DNA from: Verrucomicrobiota bacterium | Lineage (GTDB): Bacteria > Verrucomicrobiota > Verrucomicrobiia > Limisphaerales > SIBE01 | DNA: 55,746 nt | Reading direction: 5' to 3' | Assembly (NCBI GenBank): GCA_016871535.1 | Contig: VHCZ01000010.1 | Coordinates: 1 to 55,746, forward strand | In this document: piece after piece, positions 8,497 to 17,998 of the stretch | How positions within the stretch are numbered: the stretch's first letter is position 1 | Layout: the number at the start of each line of letters is the position of its first letter | Notes under the pieces: model-generated | The model's input: only the letters and a program-made list of their open reading frames with translations | What the model was told of the DNA's origin: nothing | The model's database searches: none | Translations under genes and position numbers: made by a program

Positions 8497-9984
8497 CTAG
8501 AGTTCCCAACCTCTTCGATACTCGCGTTTGACAAACTGGGCGGCTTCCGGCGCGTTGGTGGCTTCCATGTGGGGGCCGTCCCAATCCAGTTTCTTGCCCA
8601 CGCCCACGCGCATCGCCACGCAGCCCAGCAGGATGATTTCGGTGAGGTAGGCTGCGATGTCGAAGTTTGAGTAAGCGGGCGGGCCGCCTCGAATCATGCT
8701 CAGCCATTCTGCCTTCTGCCGCTGGTCATCTCCGCCCGGGCCCTCATTGCGCGCGATCGTTTGCGGGACGGTTTTGCAGGCTTCGTGTTGATTCCCCGGG
8801 GTGTATTTGTTCTCGGAATCACACATGACAAAGAACCGCGAACCGTAATCGTCCGGTGAAAACACCTTCCCTTTCTCGCCCAAAATCAAACAGCCACTGG
8901 CCGGCAAACTGCCGTACACATCGACAATCTCTTTCGTAATCTCCTCGGAGGGACGAAGCGGTTTGATGGATTTGTCCTGGGGACTGCCGTCGTACCACCA
9001 GAACTTGAGCGGCGGCAGGCCTTCGCGCTCTGGAAACTCGAACCGAAGGCGCGAGGTCTTGGGATAGGTGTCCGCGTGCATCTCGGAAATCTCTTCGCAC
9101 TCGACGACATTGGGATAACCCAGTTTGAGCGCGCGAAACGGCATGTTAACGGTGTGGCAAGCCATGTCTCCCAGCGCCCCGGTCCCGAAATCCTGATAAC
9201 CGCGCCACGCGAACGGATGGTAGCCCTTGTTGTAGGGCCGCATGGGCGCCGGGCCAATCCAGACGTCCCAATCCAAATTCTCAGGCACGGGCAGCGCGTC
9301 CACGGGGCGCTCAATGCCTTGCGGCCAGATGGGACGATTGCTCCAGACGTGAAGTTGCAGCGGTTTTCCAATGACGCCGCCCTGAATGACTTCCACCGCC
9401 CGGCGCAGGCCGGTGCCGGCGCTGCCTTGATTCCCCATTTGCGTGGCCAGGTTCTTTTCCTTCGCAAGCTGCCGGAGATAACGCGCCTCATAGACCGAAT
9501 GCACGAGCGGCTTCTGCACATAAACGTGCTTGCCCATCTTCATCGCCATGGACGCCGCGATCGCGTGATGATGGTCCGGCGTGGAAATCGTCACCGCGTC
9601 AATCTTGTCGCCGATCTCCGACAGCATATCGCGGTAGTCCTGATACTTTCGGGCGTTGGGATACGTCCGGCCTTGTCGCCGGCGCGCGTTGCCGGAGGCG
9701 TCGCTGCTCGGCGCATTGGATGCGGTTCGCGATTCGAGTGTCTTGAGGTCCACATCGCACAACGCATAGATATTTTCCCCAAGCTCCGCGCAATTGTCGG
9801 TGTCGCTGGCCCCTTTGCCTCCGGCGCCGATGGCGGCGATGTTGAGTTTGCTGTTGAGGTTCTGTCCGCGAAGGAAGTATGGCCCGGAGAGCGCCGCCGC
9901 GCCAATCACGAGGGAAGATTTGGTGAGGAAGTTTCGACGGCTGATGGGAAAGGCCGTCCCGCTGGGAAGGGATGAATTAGGCAT
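8497..9984 (-). CDS. Tat-exported Gfo/Idh/MocA family oxidoreductase
   Basis: This 495-residue protein begins with a twin-arginine signal (SRRNFLTKSSLVIGAAAL, about 15-32), so it is predicted to be exported folded. A Rossmann fold follows with AAIGAGGKGASD as the dinucleotide loop. The segment DAVTISTPDHHHA...MKMGKHVYVQKPL carries the EKP-like motif of the family, with Q in place of the usual glutamate. The C-terminal part has the usual alpha/beta domain. Tat-exported Gfo/Idh proteins are abundant in Verrucomicrobia and Planctomycetes and are thought to act on sugars or cyclitols in the periplasm. The substrate cannot be read from sequence. The gene is monocistronic. The ATG at 9984 is well placed for the signal. 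Confidence 0.85.
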   Translation of the reverse strand: MPNSSLPSGTAFPISRRNFLTKSSLVIGAAALSGPYFLRGQNLNSKLNIAAIGAGGKGASDTDNCAELGENIYALCDVDLKTLESRTASNAPSSDASGNARRRQGRTYPNARKYQDYRDMLSEIGDKIDAVTISTPDHHHAIAASMAMKMGKHVYVQKPLVHSVYEARYLRQLAKEKNLATQMGNQGSAGTGLRRAVEVIQGGVIGKPLQLHVWSNRPIWPQGIERPVDALPVPENLDWDVWIGPAPMRPYNKGYHPFAWRGYQDFGTGALGDMACHTVNMPFRALKLGYPNVVECEEISEMHADTYPKTSRLRFEFPEREGLPPLKFWWYDGSPQDKSIKPLRPSEEITKEIVDVYGSLPASGCLILGEKGKVFSPDDYGSRFFVMCDSENKYTPGNQHEACKTVPQTIARNEGPGGDDQRQKAEWLSMIRGGPPAYSNFDIAAYLTEIILLGCVAMRVGVGKKLDWDGPHMEATNAPEAAQFVKREYRRGWEL

Positions 9985-10122
9985 GGGTGTTTCCTACGCC
10001 CAACGCGTCTTGCGGACAAGGCAATTCTCCGACACGGGCCTGGCTCGGAGCAGTTCGCAGAGAAGATTAAGATCAAGATTAGGATTACGATTCAGCGAGT
10101 GCGAGCTATGCCTCAGTTGATG

Positions 10123-10155
10123 GTGGGGCGAGGCTCCGCAGGAGCGTCGCCCCAC
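10123..10155. repeat. Short hairpin (family A minimal form)
   Basis: GTGGGGCGAGGCTCC pairs with GGAGCGTCGCCCCAC across a 3-nt GCA loop, with one mismatch. It lies in the 250-bp gap between the divergent oxidoreductase and tgt genes. Just upstream (10058-10095) is an AT-rich GATTAAGAT...GATTAGGATTACGATT tract related to 13365-13391. Confidence 0.8.
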
Positions 10156-10234
10156 GTCGTGAATTGAGGGGATCCAGTGCGAGGCGCTTTTGGCTTCCTT
10201 TTTTCGAGCTTCTCGGCGTTCCTTCGCGGCATTC

Positions 10235-11389
10235 ATGTTTGAACTGCTGAAAACGGATCCGCGTTCCAAGGCACGCCTGGGCCGGTTCACCACTCCGCAC
10301 GGAATCATCGAAACACCGGTGTTCATGCCCGTCGGCACCCAAGGGAGCGTCAAAGCGCTGGACCCGCGCGAGCTGCTGGAGATGGGCACCCAGATCATTC
10401 TGGGCAATACCTATCATCTGAGCATTCGTCCGGGGCTGGACATCATCCAGGCTGGCGGCGGGCTTCATCAGTTCATCCACTGGCCGCATCCGATCCTGAC
10501 GGACAGCGGCGGCTTCCAGGTTTTCAGCCTCGCGAAGATTCGGAAGATTCTCGCGCACGGCGTTGAGTTTCGGTCGCACGTGGATGGCTCATTGCTGAGC
10601 CTTGGCCCCAAGGAAACGATGGCGATCCAACGCGCGCTCGGCTCGGACATCGCCATGACGTTCGACGAATGTCCGCCGCATAATTGTTCGCCGCGGGAAG
10701 CTCGCGCGGCAGTGGAGCGAACGATTCGCTGGGCGCAAGAATGCCGGGAACAACCCCGCGCCTCCGGCCAGCAAGTGTTCGGCATCGTGCAGGGCGGCTC
10801 GAATCCGGCCCTGCGGGAGGAATGCGCCAAAGCAATTGTAGCGCTGGGCTTTGACGGATACGCCATCGGCGGAGTCAGCGTCGGCGAACCGGAGCCGGAG
10901 ATGTTCGCCGCCGTGGAAATGACCGAGCCGTTCTTGCCGGCGGACCGCCCGCGCTACGCCATGGGCCTTGGAACGCCCGCTCAGATGGTGGAACTGGTCG
11001 CGCGCGGGGTGGACATGTTCGACTGCGTCTTGCCGACGCGCGTGGCTCGCAACGGGACGGCCTTTACGACAAAGGGCACCATCAGCATCAAGGCCGGCTA
11101 CAACAAAGCCGATTGGCGTCCGATTGAAGAAGGATGCGTCTGTTACGCCTGCCGGAATTTCTCACGCGCGTATCTCCGGCACTTGCTGAACGTGAGGGAG
11201 ATTCTGGGGCTTCGCATGCTCAGTGTTCACAATTCCCACATGTATCTCCAATTGATGAGCGATATCCGTGCTCATCTGACGGCGGGGACTTTCTCGGAGT
11301 TCCGGGAACGATTCGTCGCCGGCTACGTGCCGTCGCAAAAGGTGCTGTCCGCGCGCCTGCTCAGCCGGACCGCGGAGGAAGAACGGTGA
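10235..11389 (+). CDS. tgt: Queuine/preQ1 tRNA-ribosyltransferase (tRNA-guanine transglycosylase)
   Basis: Tgt swaps guanine 34 of GUN-anticodon tRNAs for preQ1, a step in queuosine synthesis. The protein has all expected landmarks: DSGGFQ with D90, the general acid/base; FDCVLPTR with D263, the nucleophile; GIVQGG (183-188) in the base pocket; and zinc ligands C301, C303, C306 and H332. Its 384 residues match the family. The ATG at 10235 is chosen because MFELLKTDP is the conserved start; an in-frame ATG at 10190 adds 15 unrelated residues. No queC/D/E/F or queA gene is next to it, so the rest of the pathway lies elsewhere. Confidence 0.95.
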   Translation: MFELLKTDPRSKARLGRFTTPHGIIETPVFMPVGTQGSVKALDPRELLEMGTQIILGNTYHLSIRPGLDIIQAGGGLHQFIHWPHPILTDSGGFQVFSLAKIRKILAHGVEFRSHVDGSLLSLGPKETMAIQRALGSDIAMTFDECPPHNCSPREARAAVERTIRWAQECREQPRASGQQVFGIVQGGSNPALREECAKAIVALGFDGYAIGGVSVGEPEPEMFAAVEMTEPFLPADRPRYAMGLGTPAQMVELVARGVDMFDCVLPTRVARNGTAFTTKGTISIKAGYNKADWRPIEEGCVCYACRNFSRAYLRHLLNVREILGLRMLSVHNSHMYLQLMSDIRAHLTAGTFSEFRERFVAGYVPSQKVLSARLLSRTAEEER

Positions 11390-11547
11390 GTCCAGGAATG
11401 ATCAAATGCCGAATGCACGAAATGCGGCGGCCTGCGGGCGTGGGTTTCGAGTTTAGTCATTTGGAATTCTTTGGTCATTCGGATTTCGGCATTCGCCTTT
11501 CCTCGGCGGGCGCATCTCACCCTCTTGCACTGCTGTGAAATCGGTTG

Positions 11548-11790
11548 GTTCCCCCTCCCCCTCCCCCCGCTGGGAGAGAATTCTCCCAAGCAAAACTTCG
11601 CGCATTGAACCCCTGAACAGATTTTTTAACCACGGATTTCGCGGATGAAGAAACGCTCTTATCCGTGTTATCCGCGTAATCCGTGGTTGAATCAGGTTCG
11701 TGGGGAGGGCAACCGACGAAGTTTGGACGAACGCAGACGACGCGATTTCCTCACCCAGCGGGAGCGGACCAAGGTGAGGGAGAAGCCCCG
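11548..11790. repeat. Nested inverted repeats downstream of tgt
   Basis: The 512-bp gap 11390-11901 has no credible gene. It holds an outer pair (CCCCGCTGGGAGAG near 11565 against CTCACCCAGCGGGAG near 11750) enclosing a clean pair at 11628-11688 (AACCACGGATTTCGCGGAT against ATCCGCGTAATCCGTGGTT). The arrangement resembles the stacked palindromes at 40339-40469. Confidence 0.65.
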
Positions 11791-11901
11791 GCACTCGCCG
11801 AAGGCGTTCATTTTTGAAGTGAAGCCTGCAAGAAAGTGAAATGCTCCTTCCTCGGCGCGCTACGCTCTTCCCATTTGTCCCGCGGGTGCTAAACTGAGGT
11901 C

Positions 11902-13302
11902 ATGAAGCCGACCACTGATTCCTGCGCCTGCCCGGGCTTTCGCAACGTCAGTTTTTCCCGACGCCACCTGTTGAAGGTTGGCGGACTCGGCCTGTTGGGC
12001 CTGACCATGCCGCGCTTGCTGCGGGCCGCGGAGTCGCAGAAGAAAGGGCCGCTGGCGAAGGCGAAATCAGTGATCTTCCTCTATCAATTCGGCGGGCCGA
12101 GCCACATCGACATGTTCGACATGAAGCCGGAGGCGCCGGAAGCCATTCGCGGATCCCACAAACCCGCTGCAACGAAAGCGGACGGCATCGCGATCAACGA
12201 GCGGCTGCCCAGGCTCGCGAAGGTCATGGATAAGGTGACCCTGATCCGGTCGGTGCATCACCACATGAAGAATCACAATCCGGCTTCGTACTACGCGCTC
12301 ACCGGCCATGCGCCGCCGGTGGATGACATCACCCTGCGCGATTCGCCGGAGTTGTTCCCCGCCCCCGGTTCGGTGATCGATAAACTGGCGCCCGCCGAAG
12401 GAGCGATTCCGACTTTTGTCGCGTTGCCGTGGGTGATTGGCGACGGGACGATTACGCCCGGCCAGCACGCCAGTTTTCTGGGCAAAGTTCACGATCCGCT
12501 GTTGATCACGCGTGATCCGAGCAAACCCGACTTCAAGCTGCCGGAATTGAACCTACCCGCTTCGGTCACGTACGAGCGTTTGACGCACCGCCGCTCCATT
12601 CAAAAGATCATCGACGGCCAGTCGCGCCTTCTCGAATACTCGGCCAAGGCGCGCGGGATGGACGCGTATTATGAAAAGGCCCTGGCCATGCTCGATTCCC
12701 CAAAGCTGCGCGAAGTGTTCAATTTGTCCGCGGAGCCGGATGCGGTTCGTGACAGCTACGGTCGCACCGCGTACGGGCAAAGCTGCCTGCTGGCGCGGCG
12801 GTTGGTGGAAGTGGGCACGAAGTTCGTCACGGTCCATTTTTCGGCCAACATTGGCGGAGACGTGGGCAGCGGGTGGGATACGCACGGCAACAACGGCAAG
12901 AAAATGTTCCCGATCCTGGAGAAATATCATTTGCCGATGACGGACCAGACCTTGCCGACTTTGCTGGAGGAACTCGACCAGCGCGGCTTGCTGGACACCA
13001 CGCTCGTGGTTTGGATGGGCGAATTTGGGCGCACGCCTAAGATCAACGAGAAAGCCAGCCGCGACCATTGGCCGGACTGTTACACGGTGTTGCTGGCGGG
13101 CGGCGGCGTGAAACGCGGATTCGTCTATGGCGCTTCCAACAAGACGGCGTCGTATCCGGCGGAGAACCCCGTTCGGCCTGAAGATCTGGCCGCGACGATT
13201 TACTATTTGCTGGGAATCGACCCGCACACGGAAGTCTATGGCATCGATAAGCGTCCGCTTCCGATCTCCGAAGGCACGCCGGTGACCGCGGTCATCGCGT
13301 GA
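11902..13302 (+). CDS. DUF1501 domain protein, Tat-exported (sulfatase-like fold)
   Basis: The 466-residue protein has a twin-arginine leader (SRRHLLKVGGLGLLGLTMP, about 20-38) and then the DUF1501 domain. Family landmarks are FLYQFGGPSHIDMFDMKP, HHHMKNHNPASYYALTG, SGWDTHGNN and LVVWMGEFGRTPKIN followed by HWPDCYTVLLAGGGV. The family is related to alkaline phosphatase/sulfatase superfamily proteins and is expanded in Planctomycetes and Verrucomicrobia. It is usually paired with a DUF1549/DUF1553 cytochrome-containing gene. That partner is absent here, and this copy stands alone. The biochemical role is not established for the family. Confidence 0.9.
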   Translation: MKPTTDSCACPGFRNVSFSRRHLLKVGGLGLLGLTMPRLLRAAESQKKGPLAKAKSVIFLYQFGGPSHIDMFDMKPEAPEAIRGSHKPAATKADGIAINERLPRLAKVMDKVTLIRSVHHHMKNHNPASYYALTGHAPPVDDITLRDSPELFPAPGSVIDKLAPAEGAIPTFVALPWVIGDGTITPGQHASFLGKVHDPLLITRDPSKPDFKLPELNLPASVTYERLTHRRSIQKIIDGQSRLLEYSAKARGMDAYYEKALAMLDSPKLREVFNLSAEPDAVRDSYGRTAYGQSCLLARRLVEVGTKFVTVHFSANIGGDVGSGWDTHGNNGKKMFPILEKYHLPMTDQTLPTLLEELDQRGLLDTTLVVWMGEFGRTPKINEKASRDHWPDCYTVLLAGGGVKRGFVYGASNKTASYPAENPVRPEDLAATIYYLLGIDPHTEVYGIDKRPLPISEGTPVTAVIA

Positions 13303-13587
13303 AACCTTGACCGCCAACTCCCTGGCTTAATCTCCCGCGCAACTCCTACTCTTCATCATAATCTTAATCCTAATCCCTAAGGGTAGGATTACGAGTTATC
13401 AAGCGGGAGGGGCGACGGCCACGACTTCACTGCAACCCGATAGCATTCTACAGCATCTCCCTTTTTCCTTGTCTTTTAGGCGGGGTTTGGTTCTATACCA
13501 GCGTTCCTAATCCGAGTGTCAGCGTTCACCAATGCATACTGGCCCAAAATTGTCGGTCGGAATCAACAACCAAGAGGAGTTTTGCCT
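13303..13587. other. Intergenic region with AATCCTA hairpin and likely leader of the LamG gene
   Basis: TAATCCTA (13365-13372) pairs with TAGGATTA (13384-13391), inside an AT-rich tract that contrasts with the surrounding GC-rich DNA. A purine-rich AGAGGAG lies 8 bases before the ATG at 13588 and decides that start. No promoter could be assigned with confidence. Confidence 0.5.
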
Positions 13588-15819
13588 ATGTCAAACATCA
13601 ACCGTTCTAACGGAGTAATTCCCCCTGCACGTCGCCTCGCGCTGATGTTAGGCGCTAGCCTTGTGTTTTTGCCCTGCGCGCTCAACGCGCAGGAGATCCT
13701 GTTTCAAGAAGGCTTCGAAACCGAGGGCGAAGGCACTCGCTACGTCACGGAAGGGAGCGATGTGTATGAAGTGCCCCGGATTCGGTCGGAGATCGGCAAT
13801 CAGGATCAGGCGGGCCCGATTTACTGGGCGCGAAAATCGAAAGTCTCCATCGTGGGCGTGCCTGGGCCTACCCCGGCTCGCAGAGCGATCATGTATTGGC
13901 ACCACAGCATCGAGTCGTCCCTGGTGACGCCGGCTTTTCTGGCGCTGTTCGAGTCAACCGTCAAATGGCTCGCGAACAATAAAGCCGGAGCAACGGTGAT
14001 GTTTTCGCCCGCGCCCAATGGGCCTGGGGACGAAGTTCTTCGCGACCACCTGATGGCGAAGGGCTATAAAATCATCGAGGACGACGGCGCGGATTTGCCG
14101 AAGACGCCGAACTTCGATGTCGTCATCAAATCCAGCAACGGCAACACTGGCAATCCGAGCCGTTTCGCGCAATACGCTGCTCCGATGCTGACGTACAATG
14201 GCCCCGACCACGACGATGAACTCGTCAGCACCATCGGCGCCACCCAGGCGGATCTGGACCTGGGCGACATTACCATCGCCGCCGCAGGCCACGCCGCGGC
14301 GGGTGGCAAGACGGGTTCCTTCAAAGCGGTAACAGGCCCATCGTCCTTCGACAGTATTGGTAGCGATATTCCGGTTGGGGCGGTGACACTCGCGACTTTC
14401 GAACGCGCTTCCGCGGCGGATCCCAATGTAAAGCAGAAGGTGCCCTTTATCGTGCTGGTGGAAAGCGGCGCCAACGGCGGCTCGGTCTATGGCGGCGGGC
14501 CCTTTGGCGGTCACGAGGGCAACGACTTCTTTGCCGGATCCGCTCTGAATAAGTTTGCCACTGACGTCGCGGTCAAGACGTTGACCTTTACCAAACCCAT
14601 CAATACTGCCGGCAAGCCCAAACTCAAGCTCACGATCGCGCTCGCCGCGACTTATCTGGACTTTGAAACAGGCGATTATTTCAAAGTGTTCATTGATCCA
14701 GATGGCGACGGTCCGCTCGAGATCGACACGAACGCGCCGCTGATTCACTTCACCGCCCCGAGCGCAAACGACAAATACTTCAATGACGTCACGACCAATG
14801 CCAAGAAGCCGACTCGGCTCGGCCTGAAGTTCGAGGATGTGACTTACGACATTCCAGGCAATCCTTCAAAGATCGGCATCCGCATCGAAGCGTTGACGAC
14901 CTGGTGGAACGAAATTGTCGGGTTTGACAACATCCGCGTCACCTCAGGAGACCCAGCACCAACTTCACCCAGCGTTGGAAACCTGACGGGGTTGCTCGCG
15001 TATTGGCGCATGGATGAGTCGAGTGGCGACGTGGTCGCTGACTCCAGTGGCAAGGGGAACAACGGAAAAATCGTCAACAATACGGCCGGTTCGTGGGTGA
15101 AGGATGCCGTGCGCGGCAACGTCTATAAGGCCACCGGCACGAACGTCATCAACTTCGGAACCATCGTGCCCGCCATGACTCTGACGAGCGACTTCACGTG
15201 GTCCCTGTGGGTCAAATCGGACATGACCGGCACAGCTTCCGCGCCCAATAACAATATTGTTTTCGGTAATCGTTACAATGCGTCAGGGGCAGACTTCTCG
15301 CCGCGTGAGTTCATCAAATTTACTCCGAGTAACTTTGAATGGCATTTCAACGCGGCCCCCCAAAACATCAACTACACCGACTTCGTCACGAACGTGTGGG
15401 CGCACCACCTCGTGGTTAAAAAAGGCAACACGCTGACCTATTACCTGGACGGCAAACAGTCCGGCACGCCCACAACGATCACCGGCACGCCAAAAAACCC
15501 GCAGCCTCTGTACCTCGGCGGGCAGGGAACGCAAGAGCGCTGGCGGGGTTTGGCCGATGAAGTGGCCATCTTTGATCGTGCGTTGTCGCCAGCGGAAGCG
15601 CAGCAAGTCTATGACCTCGGCAAAGCAGGTTCGGCTTTGGCGCCGCCTCCGCTGAAACTCGGTTTCGAGCGGACGAATACGGGCCTCAAACTCACCTTCG
15701 AAGGCACGCTGCAATCCGCAGACGCGTTGACAGGCCCCTGGGCAGACGTGGCCGGAGCGAAGAGTCCCGCGGAGATCGCGTTCTCCGGTAACGCCAAATT
15801 CTATCGCATCAAGAAGTAA
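13588..15819 (+). CDS. Secreted LamG/concanavalin-like domain protein
   Basis: The protein has 743 residues. A signal peptide covers about 1-32 (RRLALMLGASLVFLPCALNAQ). The next 450 residues are mostly beta-rich and unassigned, with a ThuA/flavodoxin-like stretch early on (TVKWLANNKAGATVMFSPAP). A LamG jelly roll runs from about 475 to 690 (LAYWRMDESSGDVVADSSGK, TWSLWVKSD, WAHHLVVKKGNTLTYYLDGK, DEVAIFDRALSPAEAQQVYD). The last 50 residues form the GPWADVAG...AKFYRIKK tail also seen at the end of the 2187-4763 protein. The ATG at 13588 has a good Shine-Dalgarno (AGAGGAG); a longer frame from 13516 lacks one. It is monocistronic with its own terminator. A surface-attachment or matrix role is inferred only. 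Confidence 0.75.
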   Translation: MSNINRSNGVIPPARRLALMLGASLVFLPCALNAQEILFQEGFETEGEGTRYVTEGSDVYEVPRIRSEIGNQDQAGPIYWARKSKVSIVGVPGPTPARRAIMYWHHSIESSLVTPAFLALFESTVKWLANNKAGATVMFSPAPNGPGDEVLRDHLMAKGYKIIEDDGADLPKTPNFDVVIKSSNGNTGNPSRFAQYAAPMLTYNGPDHDDELVSTIGATQADLDLGDITIAAAGHAAAGGKTGSFKAVTGPSSFDSIGSDIPVGAVTLATFERASAADPNVKQKVPFIVLVESGANGGSVYGGGPFGGHEGNDFFAGSALNKFATDVAVKTLTFTKPINTAGKPKLKLTIALAATYLDFETGDYFKVFIDPDGDGPLEIDTNAPLIHFTAPSANDKYFNDVTTNAKKPTRLGLKFEDVTYDIPGNPSKIGIRIEALTTWWNEIVGFDNIRVTSGDPAPTSPSVGNLTGLLAYWRMDESSGDVVADSSGKGNNGKIVNNTAGSWVKDAVRGNVYKATGTNVINFGTIVPAMTLTSDFTWSLWVKSDMTGTASAPNNNIVFGNRYNASGADFSPREFIKFTPSNFEWHFNAAPQNINYTDFVTNVWAHHLVVKKGNTLTYYLDGKQSGTPTTITGTPKNPQPLYLGGQGTQERWRGLADEVAIFDRALSPAEAQQVYDLGKAGSALAPPPLKLGFERTNTGLKLTFEGTLQSADALTGPWADVAGAKSPAEIAFSGNAKFYRIKK

Positions 15820-15843
15820 GTTACTGACACAGCCGGAGCGAAG

Positions 15844-15874
15844 AGGCCGGGCGAAAGCCTGGCCTTTTTTTTTT
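15844..15874 (+). terminator. Rho-independent terminator after the LamG gene
   Basis: AGGCCGGGC pairs with GCCTGGCCT around a GAAA loop (one G-T pair) and is followed by ten T residues. It lies 25 bases after the stop codon at 15819. Confidence 0.9.
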
Positions 15875-15899
15875 GAGACCGGTCCGGTAAACCATCCCG

Positions 15900-16736
15900 G
15901 TGTCGAGTGCGACTCCAGACCTATTGCTGCTGATTCCGGCCTACAACGAGGAACAGCGCATCGGGCCCGTTCTGCGCGCGTACGCCCAACATTTCCGCGA
16001 GCACTACGCCGGTAAATTCCAAATCGTCGTCGTCTTGAACGGATGCGTGGATGACACGATGGGCGTCGTCGAGCGGGTGGCCGCCGACTTTCCCGAAATT
16101 CGCGCGCTGAATTTCCCGGCGCCGATCGGCAAGGGCGGCGCGTTGATTGAAGGGCTGAAGCTCGCGCCGACGACCGATCTGATCGGCTACGTGGATGCTG
16201 ACGGAGCAACGGCTCCGGCCGCGTTCCTGGACCTGGTGCGCCACTGCGGCAAAGGGGACTGCGTCATCGGCTCGCGCTGGCTGCCGGGATCGCTGCTCCA
16301 CCAGAGCCAGTCCAAACAACGGCGAGTGTTCAGCCGGCTGTTTCATGCGTTCGTGCAGTTTCTGTTTCGCATGAACATCAAAGACACGCAATGCGGAGCC
16401 AAAGTGATGCGCCGGGAAGCGGTCGAGACGATTCACTCGGCTTTGCGGATCGCGGACGTGGCGTTCGACATCAACTTGCTCTATTCGCTCAAGCGGAGCG
16501 GCTATTTGGTGCTGGAAGTTCCCACGGAATGGACCGACCAGTTAGGATCGAAGATCAAGCTGAACAAAGGGGCGCTGGGCATTGTGCTCTCGGTGATCCG
16601 GCTCCGCGTGTTCTACTCGCCCTTCTATCGCTGGCTTCGCCCGTTGCGCCCGCTGGAAGCCTGGATCTACAAGAAACTCAGCGCGCCGCAACCGCTGCCC
16701 GGACCCGCACCGCCACCACCTCGGCACGAAGATTGA
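15900..16736 (+). CDS. GT2 glycosyltransferase, dolichyl-phosphate glucose synthase-like
   Basis: This is a family 2 glycosyltransferase of 278 residues. It opens with LLLIPAYNEEQRIGPVL, the nucleotide-sugar binding start, and has VVVLNGCVDDT and the metal-binding YVDADGATAP (DXD-type). NIKDTQCGAKVMRREAV resembles the polyprenyl-phosphate glycosyltransferase signature, and FDINLLYSLKRSGYLVLEVP fits the same subgroup. There is no clear C-terminal membrane pair, only a basic amphipathic tail (RLRVFYSPFYRWLRPLRP). It probably moves a sugar onto a lipid phosphate at the inner membrane. The start is GTG at 15900; there is no better ATG upstream of the conserved motif. The acceptor is unknown. Confidence 0.8.
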   Translation: MSSATPDLLLLIPAYNEEQRIGPVLRAYAQHFREHYAGKFQIVVVLNGCVDDTMGVVERVAADFPEIRALNFPAPIGKGGALIEGLKLAPTTDLIGYVDADGATAPAAFLDLVRHCGKGDCVIGSRWLPGSLLHQSQSKQRRVFSRLFHAFVQFLFRMNIKDTQCGAKVMRREAVETIHSALRIADVAFDINLLYSLKRSGYLVLEVPTEWTDQLGSKIKLNKGALGIVLSVIRLRVFYSPFYRWLRPLRPLEAWIYKKLSAPQPLPGPAPPPPRHED

Positions 16737-16743
16737 CCGGAGT

Positions 16744-16915
16744 TGAACAGGAGTAAACAGAGCAAACAGAGGTAGATCAGTGGCAAAAGTGATTTCGTAA
16801 TTTCTTAAAGATGTAAGGCAAACCTCTGGATTGCCAGGACGCCATCGGACGGCGTCAGCCACCTTTTCGGGAAGTTAAGTGACTCTCCCCTCTCTGTTGC
16901 CTCCGTTACCTCCTT
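16744..16915. repeat. Inverted repeat of AACAGAG/GAGGTAACGGAG type
   Basis: AACAGGAGTAAACAGAG on the left faces CTCTGTTGCCTCCGTTACCT on the right, an imperfect inverted pair. A related unit is at 27251-27308. The pair lies between the convergent glycosyltransferase and DUF420 genes. Confidence 0.6.
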
Positions 16916-16934
16916 TTCGAAGCAACTGCTCGCG

Positions 16935-17360
16935 TCAGCGCTGCGGGAAGATTTGATACAGGAGCAAGTAGATGATCACTCCAGTGACCGAAACGTACAT
17001 CCAGATCGGCCAGGTCCAGCGCGCGATTCTCTTGTGCGCTTCGAATCGCCCGCGCAACGCGCGCGCGAGCGTCACCAGGACGAGCGGCAAGATCGCGACC
17101 GCCAGGACCGTGTGCGTCAACAGAATGGCCAGATAAATGGGGCGAAACCACGCAGGATCCTTGAATACCGTCCGGCCTGCGTAGAAATGATAGACCAGGT
17201 AGCAGATCAGGAAGAGCGTTGAAGTCGCGAACGCGCTTACCATGCAGTTGCGGTGGGCGGTCTGGTTCTTGCGCCGGATGAAATAGTATCCGGCGCTGAG
17301 GAAGATCGCGCTGAGTGAATTCAGGCAGGCGTTGACCGCGGGCAAATCCGACAGGCTCAT
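16935..17360 (-). CDS. DUF420 membrane protein of the oxidase cluster
   Basis: This is a 141-residue integral membrane protein with four hydrophobic segments and family landmarks NACLNSLSAIFLSAGYYFIR and KRIARWTWPIWMYVSVTGVI. DUF420 proteins (CtaM/YozB-like) occur in cytochrome c oxidase clusters; CtaM is needed for maturation of heme A-containing oxidases in some Firmicutes. That role is transferred by homology and context. It is the last gene of the minus-strand cluster, starting 2 bp after the SCO1 stop. The ATG at 17360 is preferred over an in-frame TTG at 17366 that would overlap the SCO1 stop. Confidence 0.85.
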   Translation of the reverse strand: MSLSDLPAVNACLNSLSAIFLSAGYYFIRRKNQTAHRNCMVSAFATSTLFLICYLVYHFYAGRTVFKDPAWFRPIYLAILLTHTVLAVAILPLVLVTLARALRGRFEAHKRIARWTWPIWMYVSVTGVIIYLLLYQIFPQR

Positions 17361-17362
17361 TT

Positions 17363-17998
17363 TCAACCTTCGCGCAAGAGCCGGTCGATGTCATGGAGGA
17401 TCTGCTTTTTCCATCCCGGCTGCGACGATTCGACCGCCGCCCGGATGCGCGACTGTTTGTCTACCACGACAAACAGCGTGCTGTGCGTGTAGAGGTCGAA
17501 CTGGTTTGTGCGGAGGGCGGGCGGAGTTTCGACGGCGCTCAGTTTGAGGCTGTTGGTCAGCGCGTGCCGCACCTTGTCCTCCGGCCCGGTCAGAAACCAC
17601 CACCGATCCGGATTTGCGCCGAACTGTTCCGCATAGCGTTTGAGGATTGCTGGTGTGTCATTCTCCGGGTCCGTGGTGAGTGACAGGAGTTTGACGGGCG
17701 CGTTCGCGGGCAGCGCCGCTTGCAGTTCGCGCATTCGCAGGGTCATGCCAGGACACGCCGTCGGACAACGGCTGAAAATCACATCGGCGACCCACACCTG
17801 TCCGCGCAAGTTTCCCAGGGAAACCGGGGCGCCCAACTGATTGGTCAACCCGCCGAAGTCAGCCACCTGGCCGTAAACCGGAAGGGGAGCGCGCGATCCC
17901 TTGATGTCGGTCCAGAAGAGAAGCACCGCCAGCGTGAGAACGCCGAGAGCGAGGCCGATCAGCCAGGTGAATCGGAATTTTGCAGGCAAATCGGCCAC
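17363..17998 (-). CDS. SCO1/SenC copper chaperone
   Basis: The protein has 211 residues with a single N-terminal membrane anchor (about 10-30) and a thioredoxin-like domain. Its copper site CPTACP (in FSRCPTACPGMT) pairs with the distal histidine in LYTHSTLFVVVD. SCO proteins deliver copper to, or reduce, the CuA site of oxidase subunit II, consistent with its position directly after coxB. The start is GTG at 17998, immediately following the coxB TAG (TAGGTG), so the two are probably translationally coupled. Confidence 0.93.
   Translation of the reverse strand: MADLPAKFRFTWLIGLALGVLTLAVLLFWTDIKGSRAPLPVYGQVADFGGLTNQLGAPVSLGNLRGQVWVADVIFSRCPTACPGMTLRMRELQAALPANAPVKLLSLTTDPENDTPAILKRYAEQFGANPDRWWFLTGPEDKVRHALTNSLKLSAVETPPALRTNQFDLYTHSTLFVVVDKQSRIRAAVESSQPGWKKQILHDIDRLLREG

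Noticed and set aside
13466-13500. Sigma70-like TTGTCT...TTCTAT promoter before the LamG gene
   Set aside because: Spacing is plausible but the match is weak and such matches are common by chance.
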